Made by a program: the position numbers and the translations under genes. From Pempheris klunzingeri (lineage: Eukaryota > Chordata > Actinopteri > Acropomatiformes > Pempheridae), in assembly GCF_042242105.1 (NCBI RefSeq), contig NC_092031.1, positions 4,982,175 through 5,046,174 of the forward strand: DNA of 64,000 nucleotides. Direction: 5' to 3'. Below, one piece after another: positions 13,501 to 22,368 of the stretch. Numbering within the stretch: the first letter of the stretch is position 1; every line of letters starts with the position of its first letter. The notes below the pieces were generated by a model. It was not told the origin of the DNA. It saw nothing but the letters and a program-made list of their open reading frames with translations, and searched no databases.

Positions 13501-16472
13501 CCAGAATTCAGTATCAGTCTGATCAAACGATAAGCTCAGCTCCAAAATGGGGACAAATCAGGATGACTCAAATTTGGTACCCTGGGATGCCTTTTGATTT
13601 GTTAATCCACGTGTCTCAGCTCTGTTTTAGTTTCACGTAAACAGATCATGCTCTCAGAAACTGTGTGTAGTTTCATGATAATAACAGAGAGGAAGTTGCT
13701 CCAGTCACTTTGGGGCGAAGGTGGGTGGTTCTTAAAAAGCGGTGGGTTTTATAATAGAAAGCATGGTCAGCTATCTGGGGTTTTGCACCATCTAGTGTCC
13801 ATTTGGTGTCACAGCACAGAAACATTTAACTATATTTAACTATAAAAATCGTACCCATTACAAACATCAAAGATAATTAAATCTCAAAATTCAGCCTTTC
13901 CTCATGAATGATAAAGATTTTCACTCTGAAGGATCCCTCCACACACGATGTGCTGCAACATCTGAGTTTCATTATCTGAGATTTTTACCTTCACCCCTTC
14001 AAAAATAGAGATGGATGGGATTTCATTGTGATGCTCTAAGCAAAGAAAATTGACACATAAATAATTCATCAACATCCCGTCTTCCCAGAAACACTCAATT
14101 ATAATCTACAGACCACACTGTGGACTCTACGGAATAAATAGTCCCTATGGTCCCGTTAATTGGTCAAATATAATTATTTTTCACTGTGAGTGGGTTTCTT
14201 ACCGTGACCTCATCCCTGCAGGGTGGTGAATATGGCACAGATGAGGAGGAGGATGAGGATGAGGAGGTCAGTCCGCCGTATCCCAGCGCCATCGAGGTGT
14301 TTGACTTGGCAGAGAACGAGGACATGTCGCCCCTGGAGACAGACCCTGAGAAACTGGCCCATAAATACAAAGAGGTGAGGAGTGAACTCCTTAATTGGAG
14401 CATATCCTGTGTAATCACAGATTATTTCCTCGAATGTGCCTAATATTAACACATGTATTTAAAATGATCATCTCTCTTTGCTTTAAAGCTCCAAATAAAG
14501 CATGCTGTGACCCAGGCTGAGATCCAGCAGCTGAAAAGAAAGGTAAATGGTTAAATTAAGATCATTTAGATAATTATCTTATGTTAAATAACAATTAATA
14601 GGCAGAAGAAGCAAAGAAGCATTGATTGATCTTTCCAGCTGCACCATGCGGAGCAGGAGAAGCAGCGCTGGCGTATGGACAAGGCCCAGCTGGAGCAGAC
14701 CCTGCAGGAGAACAAGGAGCGTATGGAGAAGCTGGAGGGCTACTGGATGGAGGCTCAGAGCCTGTGCCAGGCCGTGGACGAGCACCTAAAGGAGACACAG
14801 TCCCAGTATCAGGCCCTGGAGCGCAAGTACAGCAAAGCCAAACGCCTCATCAAGGAGTATCAGCAGAAGTAAGACAGCATGATTAAAGAGACAAGAGCTA
14901 GAAGAGTTGTGTGATGTGTTGCAGTCTAACACTCTTCCTTTAACAGGGAGATTGAGTACCTGAAGAAGGAGACCCAGCGTTGTGCACAAGTTGGAGCCGA
15001 GGCCTCTCTTCTGAAGGAGGAGTCTGGACAGCTCCAGGAGCAGGTACGGGAGGTGACCTGGGCTGCTAGTTCTTTTAGCTTTCACCCTCAGTCAGGGGCT
15101 AAATCTTTTAAATGTGTTTTATGCACATACTTCTCTGTAAACAAGATGAGATGCTGCAGAATACTTTGCAGAGAGCCAAACCAAAATGATGTCAAAGAGG
15201 AAGGTCGGGGCTTTTAGCTTGAGCTTTAAGTAGCCCATTAACTAAAAGCCTGATATTTATATAAGCGAGAGGACTTTGATCGGACTGTTAATCTGATAAA
15301 AAGCTCAAATAGCATTAAATTGTATAACTGAGGAAATATGTTAAATTGGCACAGAAACTTGCAGTTAGCATGTTTTAATATCTCACCTGCAGCAGATTTT
15401 AGATCCTTACATATTACACACGATAACAGACAGAGTATTTTGTAGGAAAACAACACAAGTGCTAAAAACTGCAATCTCAGTCTGGAACTGATTTCTCACT
15501 GAGAATCCACAACCCTGTTTCGCCGTCTTCAAATGTTCTTACAGAATTTGAGTTGGGTCAGGGTTTGTTAAGTGTGGAGGAGCCCTTTAAGTCAGCACTT
15601 TTCTTCGGAGCGACAGGCCTGGGATAACTTTGATGCATGTTTAGGGGACAGTGTTCTGCTGGAAAATCAATCATCTTCCTCTGAGCCGGAGGAGCCGACA
15701 TGCTGTGCAGAACCTCTTTTTGGTGTAGTTGATCCTTTGCAAGTCAGCACTTCTTCCAGCAAACTCCTTGTCTGAGTTGTCTGCCTGCAGCAGTACATTT
15801 ACAATAACAGTGGATTCTTCCAGTTTTCAGTGATTACATTGTGGTATTGTTGGGGCCATGTGAGTCCCGTCCTAAATGAAATAGCTATGAAACATTTTGT
15901 TTTCTTCCACTGTAAGACAGCAGTTTGCAGTATTTTTTGACTGTACTTTTGCAGCTCACTTTGGGTTCACCTGATCTTGTTTTGGATGAAATTATGAGAG
16001 ACTCTCCAATTTTAGTTGCAAAGACACGTTTGTTCAAATTGTGAATTTAGTTTGATATAATTTAGTCGCATTTTGAGTCTGTGGAAGCTTTTTCCAGCCC
16101 CAGGGAGAGCAACTGAGCCCGATTTGGTCTTTATACAAACCTTATAATATTTTTCAGTGAAGTAAGAGCTCGAGCAATAGCAGCTAAACCTCAATCGAAC
16201 GTATTTAGTCAGTTTGATATATAATTTGTTATAGGCCCAACACGACCCACACTGCCGCATGCAAGTGATAATATCTGAACGAAATATAGATGTATAGTTT
16301 GCCGACAGTTTGAGAAAACTTCACATTCAGTTTGATATCAGAAAAGGTATTTCTTCAAGATGAGAAGATGATCTATATCGGTTCTAAATAACATGTTCTG
16401 ACTTTCTCCTCTCTTCTCCAGGTGGCTGACCTGGAGTGCAGGGTGGAGGAGCTGAAATCTGAACCTTTATAA
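1..16472 (+). CDS. ppp1r9b: Spinophilin / neurabin-2 (PP1 regulatory subunit 9B), 3' part, 10 coding exons
   Basis: This scaffold targets protein phosphatase 1 to actin-rich dendritic spines and to receptors. The coding exons visible are 2-307 (continuing upstream), 8765-8897, 10374-10494, 10769-10873, 12733-12865, 14222-14374, 14489-14542, 14639-14868, 14947-15043 and 16422-16472. All junctions are GT/AG and phases agree, giving 460 residues plus TAA. In order they encode an acidic linker, the PP1-docking motif RKICF, the signature [13 protein letters not shown], a PDZ domain ([16 protein letters not shown] loop), the [19 protein letters not shown] helix, an acidic stretch, and a long coiled coil containing [13 protein letters not shown] and [13 protein letters not shown]. 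The protein stops soon after the coiled coil. The SAM-containing tail of neurabin-1 (PPP1R9A) is absent, which favours PPP1R9B. The N-terminal actin-binding half lies before the window. Which teleost duplicate this is cannot be told. Confidence 0.93.
275..289 (+). other. ppp1r9b: PP1-docking RVxF-type motif (RKICF) in spinophilin
   Basis: The codons for R-K-I-C-F lie near the end of the first visible exon, just before the 5' splice site at 308. They match the K-I-x-F docking motif by which spinophilin (RKIHF in mammals, from memory) and neurabin (KIKF) bind the hydrophobic groove of PP1. Cysteine occupies the variable x position, which the RVxF consensus tolerates. The residues that follow, up to the exon junction, are also family-typical. 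Confidence 0.85.
1427..1658 (+). mobile_element. Fold-back MITE copy with terminal inverted repeats
   Basis: Starts TTAAAGGAATAGTT and ends AACTGTTCCTTTAA, so the 14-bp ends are inverted copies with one mismatch. The interior reads TAAATATGAAGCTATAGCCAGCAG..TTAGC..AGCACAAAGACTGGAAACGGGG, a non-autonomous DNA element I recognise as very common in percomorph fish. No coding capacity. Confidence 0.75.
2872..2912 (+). repeat. (TCTG)n microsatellite
   Basis: A short TC run followed by about eight TCTG units. Confidence 0.95.
3408..3438 (+). repeat. (CA)15 microsatellite
   Basis: Uninterrupted CA dinucleotides within the large ppp1r9b intron. Confidence 0.95.
4115..4440 (+). repeat. Possible interspersed repeat in the large intron
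   Basis: The opening AAAGGACAAGGCTGGTGTTA, followed by TTCAGTGTTGAATGAAAA and CCATTCATTCCTACTGAAG, looks like a known teleost repeat, but no second copy is in the window to confirm it. Confidence 0.35.
6825..6925 (+). mobile_element. Decayed fragment of the same MITE
   Basis: Shares GTCTGTACAGTAAATATGAA, then CATCCAGCAGC and AAACTGGAAACAGAGGGAA, with the copies at 1427 and 8293, but lacks recognisable termini. Confidence 0.6.
7514..7555 (+). repeat. (TG)21 microsatellite
   Basis: Uninterrupted TG dinucleotides, the longest pure GT tract in the ppp1r9b part of the window. Confidence 0.95.
8293..8600 (+). mobile_element. MITE copy of the same family
   Basis: The interior has GGTTAGCCTAGCTTAGCACA and AAGACTGGAAACAGGG. 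It ends AACTATTCCTTTAA, the exact inverse complement of the 5' end of the copy at 1427. The left end is ragged (GACAGTTTGGGAAATGTGCTT). It sits about 165 bp before a ppp1r9b exon. Confidence 0.7.
9400..10070 (+). mobile_element. Decayed LINE (L2/CR1-like) 3' coding fragment
   Basis: Translated fragments with many stops and shifts resemble the end of an L2-type reverse transcriptase [12 protein letters not shown], then an NLGV..DSDL-like remnant (CVLSLILI), a poorly preserved central part, and a C-terminal stretch ending in a K..KT.LFSLAF-like remnant. Call made from memory of the family pattern. The copy is long dead. Confidence 0.45.
11185..11284. repeat. Perfect 19-bp inverted repeat, fold-back unit
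   Basis: Arms at 11185-11203 and 11266-11284 are exact inverse complements (core AAAAGGATTTTAATTGC), separated by 62 bp that include a smaller near-palindrome CCTCAGTCTGAGG. It probably belongs to an interspersed fold-back element. Confidence 0.7.
11430..11580 (+). repeat. Teleost interspersed repeat (GCTAACATGCTAA type)
   Basis: Contains AGTGCTAAGCTAGCAAATGC, TAACATGCTGAACTAAGATG, GTGAACATGG, GGGCATGTTAGCATG and GCATTTATCTCAAAGCACTG. I recognise this order from a repeat widespread in spiny-rayed fish. No coding capacity. Confidence 0.65.
12866..14221 (+). other. ppp1r9b: Intron of ppp1r9b with short CA repeat
   Basis: Non-coding apart from a (CA)10 tract at 13067-13086. A 93-codon open frame at 13359-13640 has no recognisable domain and no sound splice context. 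Confidence 0.65.
13067..13086 (+). repeat. (CA)10 microsatellite
   Basis: Pure CA tract preceded by a C-rich, pyrimidine stretch. Confidence 0.9.
14222..16472 (+). other. ppp1r9b: Exons encoding the acidic linker and C-terminal coiled coil of spinophilin
   Basis: Exon 14222-14374 starts with a run of Glu/Asp codons (GAG/GAT-rich, DEEEDEDEE), then [11 protein letters not shown] and [10 protein letters not shown]. Exons 14489-14542, 14639-14868, 14947-15043 and 16422-16472 form a continuous heptad-rich helix, the dimerisation coiled coil. The last 33 residues or so ([15 protein letters not shown] onward, ending KSEPL) keep the coil but do not match the ending I remember for mammalian spinophilin (NSNST), so the extreme C-terminus has diverged. 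Confidence 0.85.
15044..16421 (+). other. ppp1r9b: Last intron of ppp1r9b
   Basis: This intron separates the penultimate coil exon from the short last coding exon (17 codons including stop). It contains a 67-codon open frame of protein-like composition at 15572-15775, discussed as a finding. Confidence 0.7.
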
Positions 16473-17242
16473 AAGCCTTTGTCCGTTACGTATCTCAAAA
16501 GAAGGAGAAGATAGGGATTTTGTGCTTGCAGTGACCTGCAGGGTATTTCTTGTCTCCAACTTGAGCTTGGTTTCCGGTGGCATACTGTATATGTCCCCTC
16601 AGGCGTTGTATTTCGGCCACTTAACTCTTCTAAACATATTTTTCTGTTAACACTTAAGGGAACGTGAAGAACTGTTATATCATCACAAATACAGACTCTG
16701 TTGAGCTCTAGATGTGTGCTGTTCCCTTTTAATTTTCAGAGTTCAGTATTTAACCCCTAATTTGTGGTTTTGTGACAGACCAAGCTGTTGCTTTTAATTG
16801 CCAAAAAACAAACTCCTCTCTTTCTTTTGCCTAGTTTTGTGACATTTTTTTTTCTGGGTTTGTACAGATGTGATACTGTGTGGTTTAACAATCAGTTTGG
16901 TTTGTAAAAAATTTTAATATGTGTATAACATTTAACATAATATAAACTAATGAGATTGAGGGTTGTTGTATATTTTATGTGCTGAAGATGTGTAAATTGG
17001 ATGGAGATTGCACTGGAGAAGACATCAACAAGGTGCTTCACTGGAACGGAGGAACATAACGGGAACAGTGTTTGAGGTGTCTTCGAAATTGTACAAACAG
17101 TAACCCAACCTTCGTAGGGGTCTTGTCACTTAACCTTGAGAACCACCTGCTGCCTACCTTTCAGAAGTGTTTGTGTATTTTTTACACATTAAGACTCATT
17201 AATGAGCGTCCAGTCCTCCGGTTTCAACCCCTCGCTTCTTTC

Positions 17243-17264
17243 AAAAAAAAAAAAAAAAAAAAAA
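17243..17264 (+). repeat. A22 homopolymer in the ppp1r9b 3' UTR
   Basis: Twenty-two consecutive A, followed by CTAAAACTAAAAAAAG. It could be a retroposon tail; no body is recognisable upstream. Confidence 0.85.
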
Positions 17265-17876
17265 CTAAAACTAAAAAAAGGACCACAGAAACAAGCCTCC
17301 ACAGCTGCTGTGCCACAAATGAAAATGGATTTCTTTTTTCCCCTCAAAATGGATGTTGTCAAGGACTTGTGTAACTGGTATTAGTTAGGACTACTGATAT
17401 AAGAAACCATACTGGACTGGGATGTTGAAGAGGTGATTACCAGCAGCAAAGTTACTGATTTAAAAAGCTTGTGTCTCTTAACCAGCAGCTGCACTTGACA
17501 CCGCTGTGTGTAGCACATGGAAAACACTGCCAGGTTTATACCTGTTTCAATTTACGCACAGTTTGAAAATGAAATTGAGTCTACTTGTGTCAACTGTCAT
17601 ACCAGTATGTTTGTATAGTTCAGGTAAGACTGAAATATTTTAATTTTACTTAATATTTATAATATAGTCAAGGTGGAAATATGAGCTAACAAGGACAAAA
17701 ACTGACAAAAGCAATGTTCAATAGACAGTTATACTGTGTCATGTAAAAAAGTAGATCTGGATGATTACAAAAACAAAATTAAGATTAATGAATTGAAAAA
17801 AACAGGCATGGTTATGAGTATTTTCATAATATTAAGGCTTGTACAGTGCACATGCTTTGCATTGTATGTTTTGTGG

Positions 17877-17882
17877 AATAAA
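17877..17882 (+). promoter_or_regulatory. ppp1r9b: Polyadenylation signal AATAAA of ppp1r9b
   Basis: A canonical AATAAA with a downstream GGTGAAG..GGTTGTTTTT element stands at the end of a gene-free stretch after the ppp1r9b stop codon. Confidence 0.6.
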
Positions 17883-17894
17883 TGGTCAACAGTG

Positions 17895-18254
17895 ATGGTG
17901 AAGTCGGTTGTTTTTATTTCAAAGCAAGTTGGCATTTAGAGACCAGAAGCATTTGTTTATGAGTGTGGTGAGTTCCTTTACATCTTTTTAATTACAGTCA
18001 TTTTGCCCTCTTTCAAATAATTAACAAAAATTCTCAACATAAGCTATTTTTGTGGGTGTGAAATGTTTTAGCTTGACACAAACTTAAGTTGAACTTAAAA
18101 TAATATGTACAGGACATTCAAAAATTCTCTGCAACTCGATTGATGCTGCAAGTCAAGAGCACAGTCGTGAAGTACTTGAGCATTTAGTGCAATTTAGTTT
18201 ACACTGGCAACAATTTACCCTCTTCTACAGTATTTCCAAAGCCCTAAAATGTGG
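17895..18254 (-). other. prdm9: 3' UTR of the PRDM9-like gene, abutting or overlapping that of ppp1r9b
   Basis: AT-rich non-coding sequence between the TAG stop and minus-strand AATAAA at 17918-17913. The UTR end is inferred. It converges on the ppp1r9b 3' end. Confidence 0.45.
17913..17918 (-). promoter_or_regulatory. Polyadenylation signal AATAAA of the PRDM9-like gene
   Basis: TTTATT on the plus strand reads AATAAA on the minus strand, about 340 bp past the stop codon at 18255-18257. A weaker ATTAAA lies nearer (minus strand, 17992-17987). Which one is used cannot be told from sequence. Confidence 0.45.
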
Positions 18255-20365
18255 CTACAAGTGCATCTTCTGATGATGTCTCCTGAGGTGGTAGTTTCGG
18301 GAAAAGCTCTTCCCGCACTGGGTACATTTGAACATTCTCTGTCCCAGGTGGAGCATTTGGTGAGCTTTCAGACTCTGCGGGCGGCTGAAGCTTTTACAAC
18401 ATTCGGGGCAGCTGTAGGGCCTCACCCCCGTGTGCTTCCTCTCATGTCTCTTCAGGTCTCCGGACTGCCGGAAGCTCTCCCCGCAGTGGGTGCAAAGGTA
18501 TGGCTTCTCCCCGGTGTGAGTCCTGAGATGCACGTTGAGCTGCCCGGTGTAAGAGAAGCTTTTGCTGCAGTGAGGGCAGCTGTACGGCTTCTCGCCTGTA
18601 TGAATGCGCTGATGTTGCTTGAGACCGTAGTGGTTTGTGAAGCCCTTTCCACAGTCGGTGCACAAGTACAGTACCTTCACCTGCTCGAAGCACGTGTGAG
18701 ATTTGAAAGCTTTGGTGCTTGCACAGCTCTTCCCGCAATGGGGGCATATACATTCTTTTTCCCCTTCCTCTTCCTCCAGCTGATCCATTAGACTGTCTGA
18801 ATCGCAGTGTGACAGATACTCCACGGGGTGATGCCTCTTGATGTGTTTAAGAAGGTAGCTCTTCATTGTGAAGGAGAACTGACAAAAGGAGCACGGGAAA
18901 AGCTCAGACGTGCAGTGATACTTCATGCAAGTGTTGCTTTTCTGGTGCTGTTTAAGGTTACCAGACGTAGTGAAGACTTTACCACAGCGGTCGCAGCTGT
19001 ACGATTTTGCATTTACATGCACCATCTGCTCGTGTCTTTTCAGGAAGCCAGACTTGTTAAAGGTCGCCCCACACTGACCACACTTGTGCTGCTTTAACGC
19101 ACACTTATGTGCTTTGAGATCATCTGGGTTTCCGTATGTTCGTTTACAGCGATTACAGCTGAACCATTTGTATTTTGTTGACTTTCCACTTCTGGTAGCA
19201 GGTGCCTCTGCGTCAGTAGAGCTCCTCTCAGCCTGAGCAGGGCTCGGTAACGGCTTCTTGCAGATGACTGCCCTTCGTTTCGGAGCTATGAGCTTGGTTA
19301 TAGCAGAAATTTTAGATCTAGCTCCAAGTCGCTGAGGCCTCTGAGAGGGACGTTTTTGGACAGATTCAGCTGTTTCAGCCACTGAGCGTGGTGGACTGAA
19401 GTCTGGATCATGGCTCTGATCATCACCAGCGGACACTGGGTCATCTTCTTGATTTTCCACTGTAGTCTCCTCTGAGTGTTGCTCACTTATGTGCTGCTGA
19501 AGGATGTCAACTGAAGGAAAAGCCAGTGAACACTCAGCACAGCTAAAGGGCATGGTGGTAGATTCCTCCGGAGCCTGATTTGTTTTTTCTCCCCTTTTGC
19601 CTTGTTTTTGGTGACGTCGCAGATGTCTGGTCAGGTCGTTGTACTGGCCAAAGCACTTCTGGCACACAGTGCAGACGTAGGGACGTAACCTATCATGGAC
19701 AGTCACCTTGTGCTTTTTGAGGGATGCCTCATTTGTGAAGCTCTTACCACAGTCTGAACAATTCAACTGGGAGGTTTCTGTGTCTCCTCCAGAAGTATTC
19801 TCAGGTTCAGTTACATCCATAGCTTCTTGTAGTGTCTCACTTACATTCATTTCCTTTGTTTCCTCACTCACAGCTTGATCTGCAGTGTTAACAAGTTCTG
19901 TCGAGCTCTCGTTCTGATCACTAAGGATTTCGTTCTGATTAGGAACAATGTTGGTCTCTTTTATCAAAGCCTGCTTTCTGTGAACTAGCTGGTGTCTAAT
20001 TAAGCCAGATGCCTGGCTGAAACTTCGCCTGCACTGTGGGCAGCAGTAGGGGCGTTTGTTCGAGTGGACACAAAGCTTGTGCCTCCTCAGGTGAGGTATC
20101 TGTTTGAAAATCTTCCCGCAGTCACCACAGGTATTGGACTCGACAGAATCAACAGACAGCACCACCAGAGGTGCTGTAGAGTGACCCGAGTCTGCACTGG
20201 AAGTGGGGTTTTCAGGTTCACCTGCCTCAGCAGCTGTGGTTGCACAGTTCTCTTTAGGCTGCATGTGGAAGTATTCTGTATGTCGCTGGAGGAAGGCCTC
20301 CGTAGTGAAGGTCAGCTGACAATCAGAGCACAGGAAGATCTGAGACGTCGCAGTTGCATTAGTCT
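18255..20365 (-). other. prdm9: Terminal zinc-finger exon of the PRDM9-like gene (about 16 fingers)
   Basis: A single 2.1 kb exon carries the fingers. The first (FLCSDCQLTF..H..FH) matches the lone finger that follows SET in PRDM9. Two groups follow, separated by acidic and basic linkers. The last five fingers (YLCTDCGKGF to FKCTQCGKSF) form a classic tandem block with TGEKPY or similar linkers. Several middle fingers end in Cys in place of the last His (for example FSCNRC..HKC). Fingers differ from one another at DNA-contact and framework positions, so this is not the near-identical minisatellite array of mammalian PRDM9. Confidence 0.88.
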
Positions 20366-22368
20366 CTACAGTTTGGAAGAGAAGGGGAAATATTTTGTCT
20401 GCAAGGAAATATAGCCCATACAAAATAACTACAAATATCTAATTTTTCTTGACTAGTGAAACTTAGGTAGTAAACGCACCTGTTGCATTCAGCTTCATCA
20501 ACCACACCTGGGTCCAAGCTTCACTAAAACTGGTGAGAAGTTTGCCGCTGGGCCACACCAAGAGCTCATCTCCAGGGTGTATGGTGCGACAGCAATGAAA
20601 AAGGATGCTCCCTTTGTACTGGACTGCCAGCAAATTTGTCTCGTCTTTATTACGAGCGCAATTGATGTACCTGTTTCAGAAAAGAGACATTAAAAAACAT
20701 CAAGTGGAAGAACAGATCGACTACAAACATGGATTTTTTTTAGATGCGTCATCATCTGCAATACTAGGTCAGATACTATTAAGAAGAAACGGAAACAAAG
20801 CAGTCCAAAACACTGACATTCAAACAGTGGAAATGGATTATACTTTTAGATTACAAAAGGTAATTCTTAACTAGAAAACTGAAGCCCAGTCTTCCAGGAA
20901 ATGAAGTGAGTCATTGTTTGTGAACACTGTAGCTGCCAAATTCAGTTGCATTGTCTCATTTTAATTCTCTGTGTTAATGCTCTTTCCTGGCACTAATGCA
21001 TCATCTGGCGTCCTAATGGAAGTTTCTCAAACAACAGTGTTGTCAGCGGTCAGTTGAATAAGGCCTTCTGTGGCTTGAAAAGTGTGAAAAAGTGACATAA
21101 TTTGAGTCAGTGGGGGTTAATTACCTGCTGCTCATCTCCGCTTGAAGCTGCGTTAGCTACTAACATAACACACCCAAATTTCTGAACTGTTGGCGATTGC
21201 GCTGTATTGTGGGTGATGTTTGCACCAGGTTGTGACGAGAAAGAAGAGTGCATAGAAAAAAAGACAGTGTCACAGGTTCTGCTGCATGGAGTTTTTTCCA
21301 GGATGTCCATTGTGACTCAATGCTATATTAGTACAATGCTAAATCAGAGGGGTACACATAGTAACAATAGCAGAATTCAATGCATTACCTCATCCAGTTT
21401 GAGTGTGATTCCCCGGCAGCATCAATGTACTCATACTCATCTTTTCCCTTGTAAATCTTAAGAAAGTAAGAAGACAAAATATGCACATATAGCACAATAA
21501 GAAGTATTTAAAGGAAACAAAATCTTAACTATAAGCCAGGACTCAATATCACTTTTGTTATTTCACTAATTTCAGCTGAACATATGTGAGCTCACCTCCC
21601 AGCAGAAGTCACTCGCCATGGCTTTCTCCCTTGTTGTCACTTCCCCCTCAAATGGTCCAAAATGCATTCCAGGAGACACAATAGGACCATGATTTAGGAC
21701 CCCAACACCTGCACTGGGAATACTAGATCTGCCTATCATCAGTCCGTAGGGAAGAGAGAGGAGGGCCCTCTGGGGGACACCCATGCTTGTTGGAAAGTCG
21801 AGAATAAAAGATGGGCCATTAATGTTGGTGGGATCGCTCTGGTCCTGGAAGAGAGTCAGACACTCCTCACAATCTAGAAAATATAAAAAGGCAGAAAACA
21901 GGACATGGTCATTTAACTTTATGCTTATTGGTATGATAGTTTGTTATTTAGCCATAGTATTGGTATGATATTTGGAACTTTCCATGTATTTTAGTAATGG
22001 AAAGGCAATTTCTGTCATTAGAAGAGGAAAACCTGAAATGAATAAAACAAGTAGAAGAAAAAGAGATTGTCTCTTGCTTACAAAAGCCATTATCAGCCTC
22101 TGGATTATCTCCATGTCCCACAGTGTCCAGCAACCTCTGGATTGGTGTTTCTGCAGGCTCTAACACAGATATCACTAGTAGAACACAGACAGAAATTATA
22201 CAGTAAAACAAGTTACATCACCAGTTTAAATGTCAAACTACAGCACGGTGTAACGAGGACACGTGTCATACCTGCAGAGGTGTTGTGTTCAGGGGGTGCA
22301 CACTCCTCTGTTACCACGACCTCCTCAGTTGTCTCAACCCACTCCACACCGTTGCTCCTGCCCGACAT
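18255..22368 (-). CDS. prdm9: PRDM9-family PR/SET and C2H2 zinc-finger protein, KRAB-less, with substituted catalytic tyrosines
   Basis: The six coding exons, in minus-strand order, are 22368-22272, 22174-22082, 21873-21596, 21456-21389, 20670-20480 and 20365-18255 (945 residues, all GT/AG, phases consistent). Domains: a short N-terminus starting MSGRSNG; the PRDM9-type pre-SET zinc knuckle (FYCEEC); a PR/SET domain at about 95-240 (SLPYGLMIG, HFGPFEGEVT, NWMRYINCAR, GDELLVW); the isolated PRDM9-type finger at about 255-277; then about 15 further C2H2/C2HC fingers. In mammals PRDM9 trimethylates H3K4/K36 and places meiotic crossovers. Here KRAB and SSXRD are absent. The residues equivalent to human Y276, Y341 and Y357 are F138, F203 and P219, so methyltransferase activity is unlikely. 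This fits the partial 'PRDM9-beta' type described in teleosts. The start is the first ATG before the acidic N-terminus; a 5' non-coding exon is possible because an AG acceptor-like site precedes it. Confidence 0.85.
20480..21873 (-). other. prdm9: PR/SET domain exons of the PRDM9-like gene
   Basis: Three exons (21873-21596, 21456-21389, 20670-20480) encode the zinc knuckle and methyltransferase fold. The order and spacing of GLMIG, IPSAGVGV, HFGPFEG, SNWMRYINCAR, NLLAVQY and HPGDELLVW match mammalian PRDM9 without gaps that would break the fold. After VW the family's YGDEYGQELG is replaced by PSGKLLTSFSEAW, which removes the catalytic tyrosine and remodels the post-SET end. The fold is conserved but the active site is not, which suggests retention for structure or binding. 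Confidence 0.85.

Larger units (their letters stand above)
16473..17905 (+). other. ppp1r9b: 3' UTR of ppp1r9b with A-tract
   Basis: Non-coding sequence runs from the TAA stop to the first good polyadenylation signal, AATAAA at 17877-17882, which is followed by GT-rich sequence. The exact cleavage site is inferred. A 22-base A-tract (17243-17264) lies inside. It is too far from any poly(A) signal context to be the transcript end and may mark an old retroposon tail. No open frame of note. Confidence 0.6.

Noticed and set aside
13359..13640. 93-codon frame within a ppp1r9b intron
   Set aside because: No recognisable motif and no matching splice sites. Flanking ppp1r9b exons join in phase without it.
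18249..18791. 180-codon plus-strand open frame
   Set aside because: It is the antisense shadow of the tandem zinc fingers, whose regular codon pattern keeps the opposite strand open.
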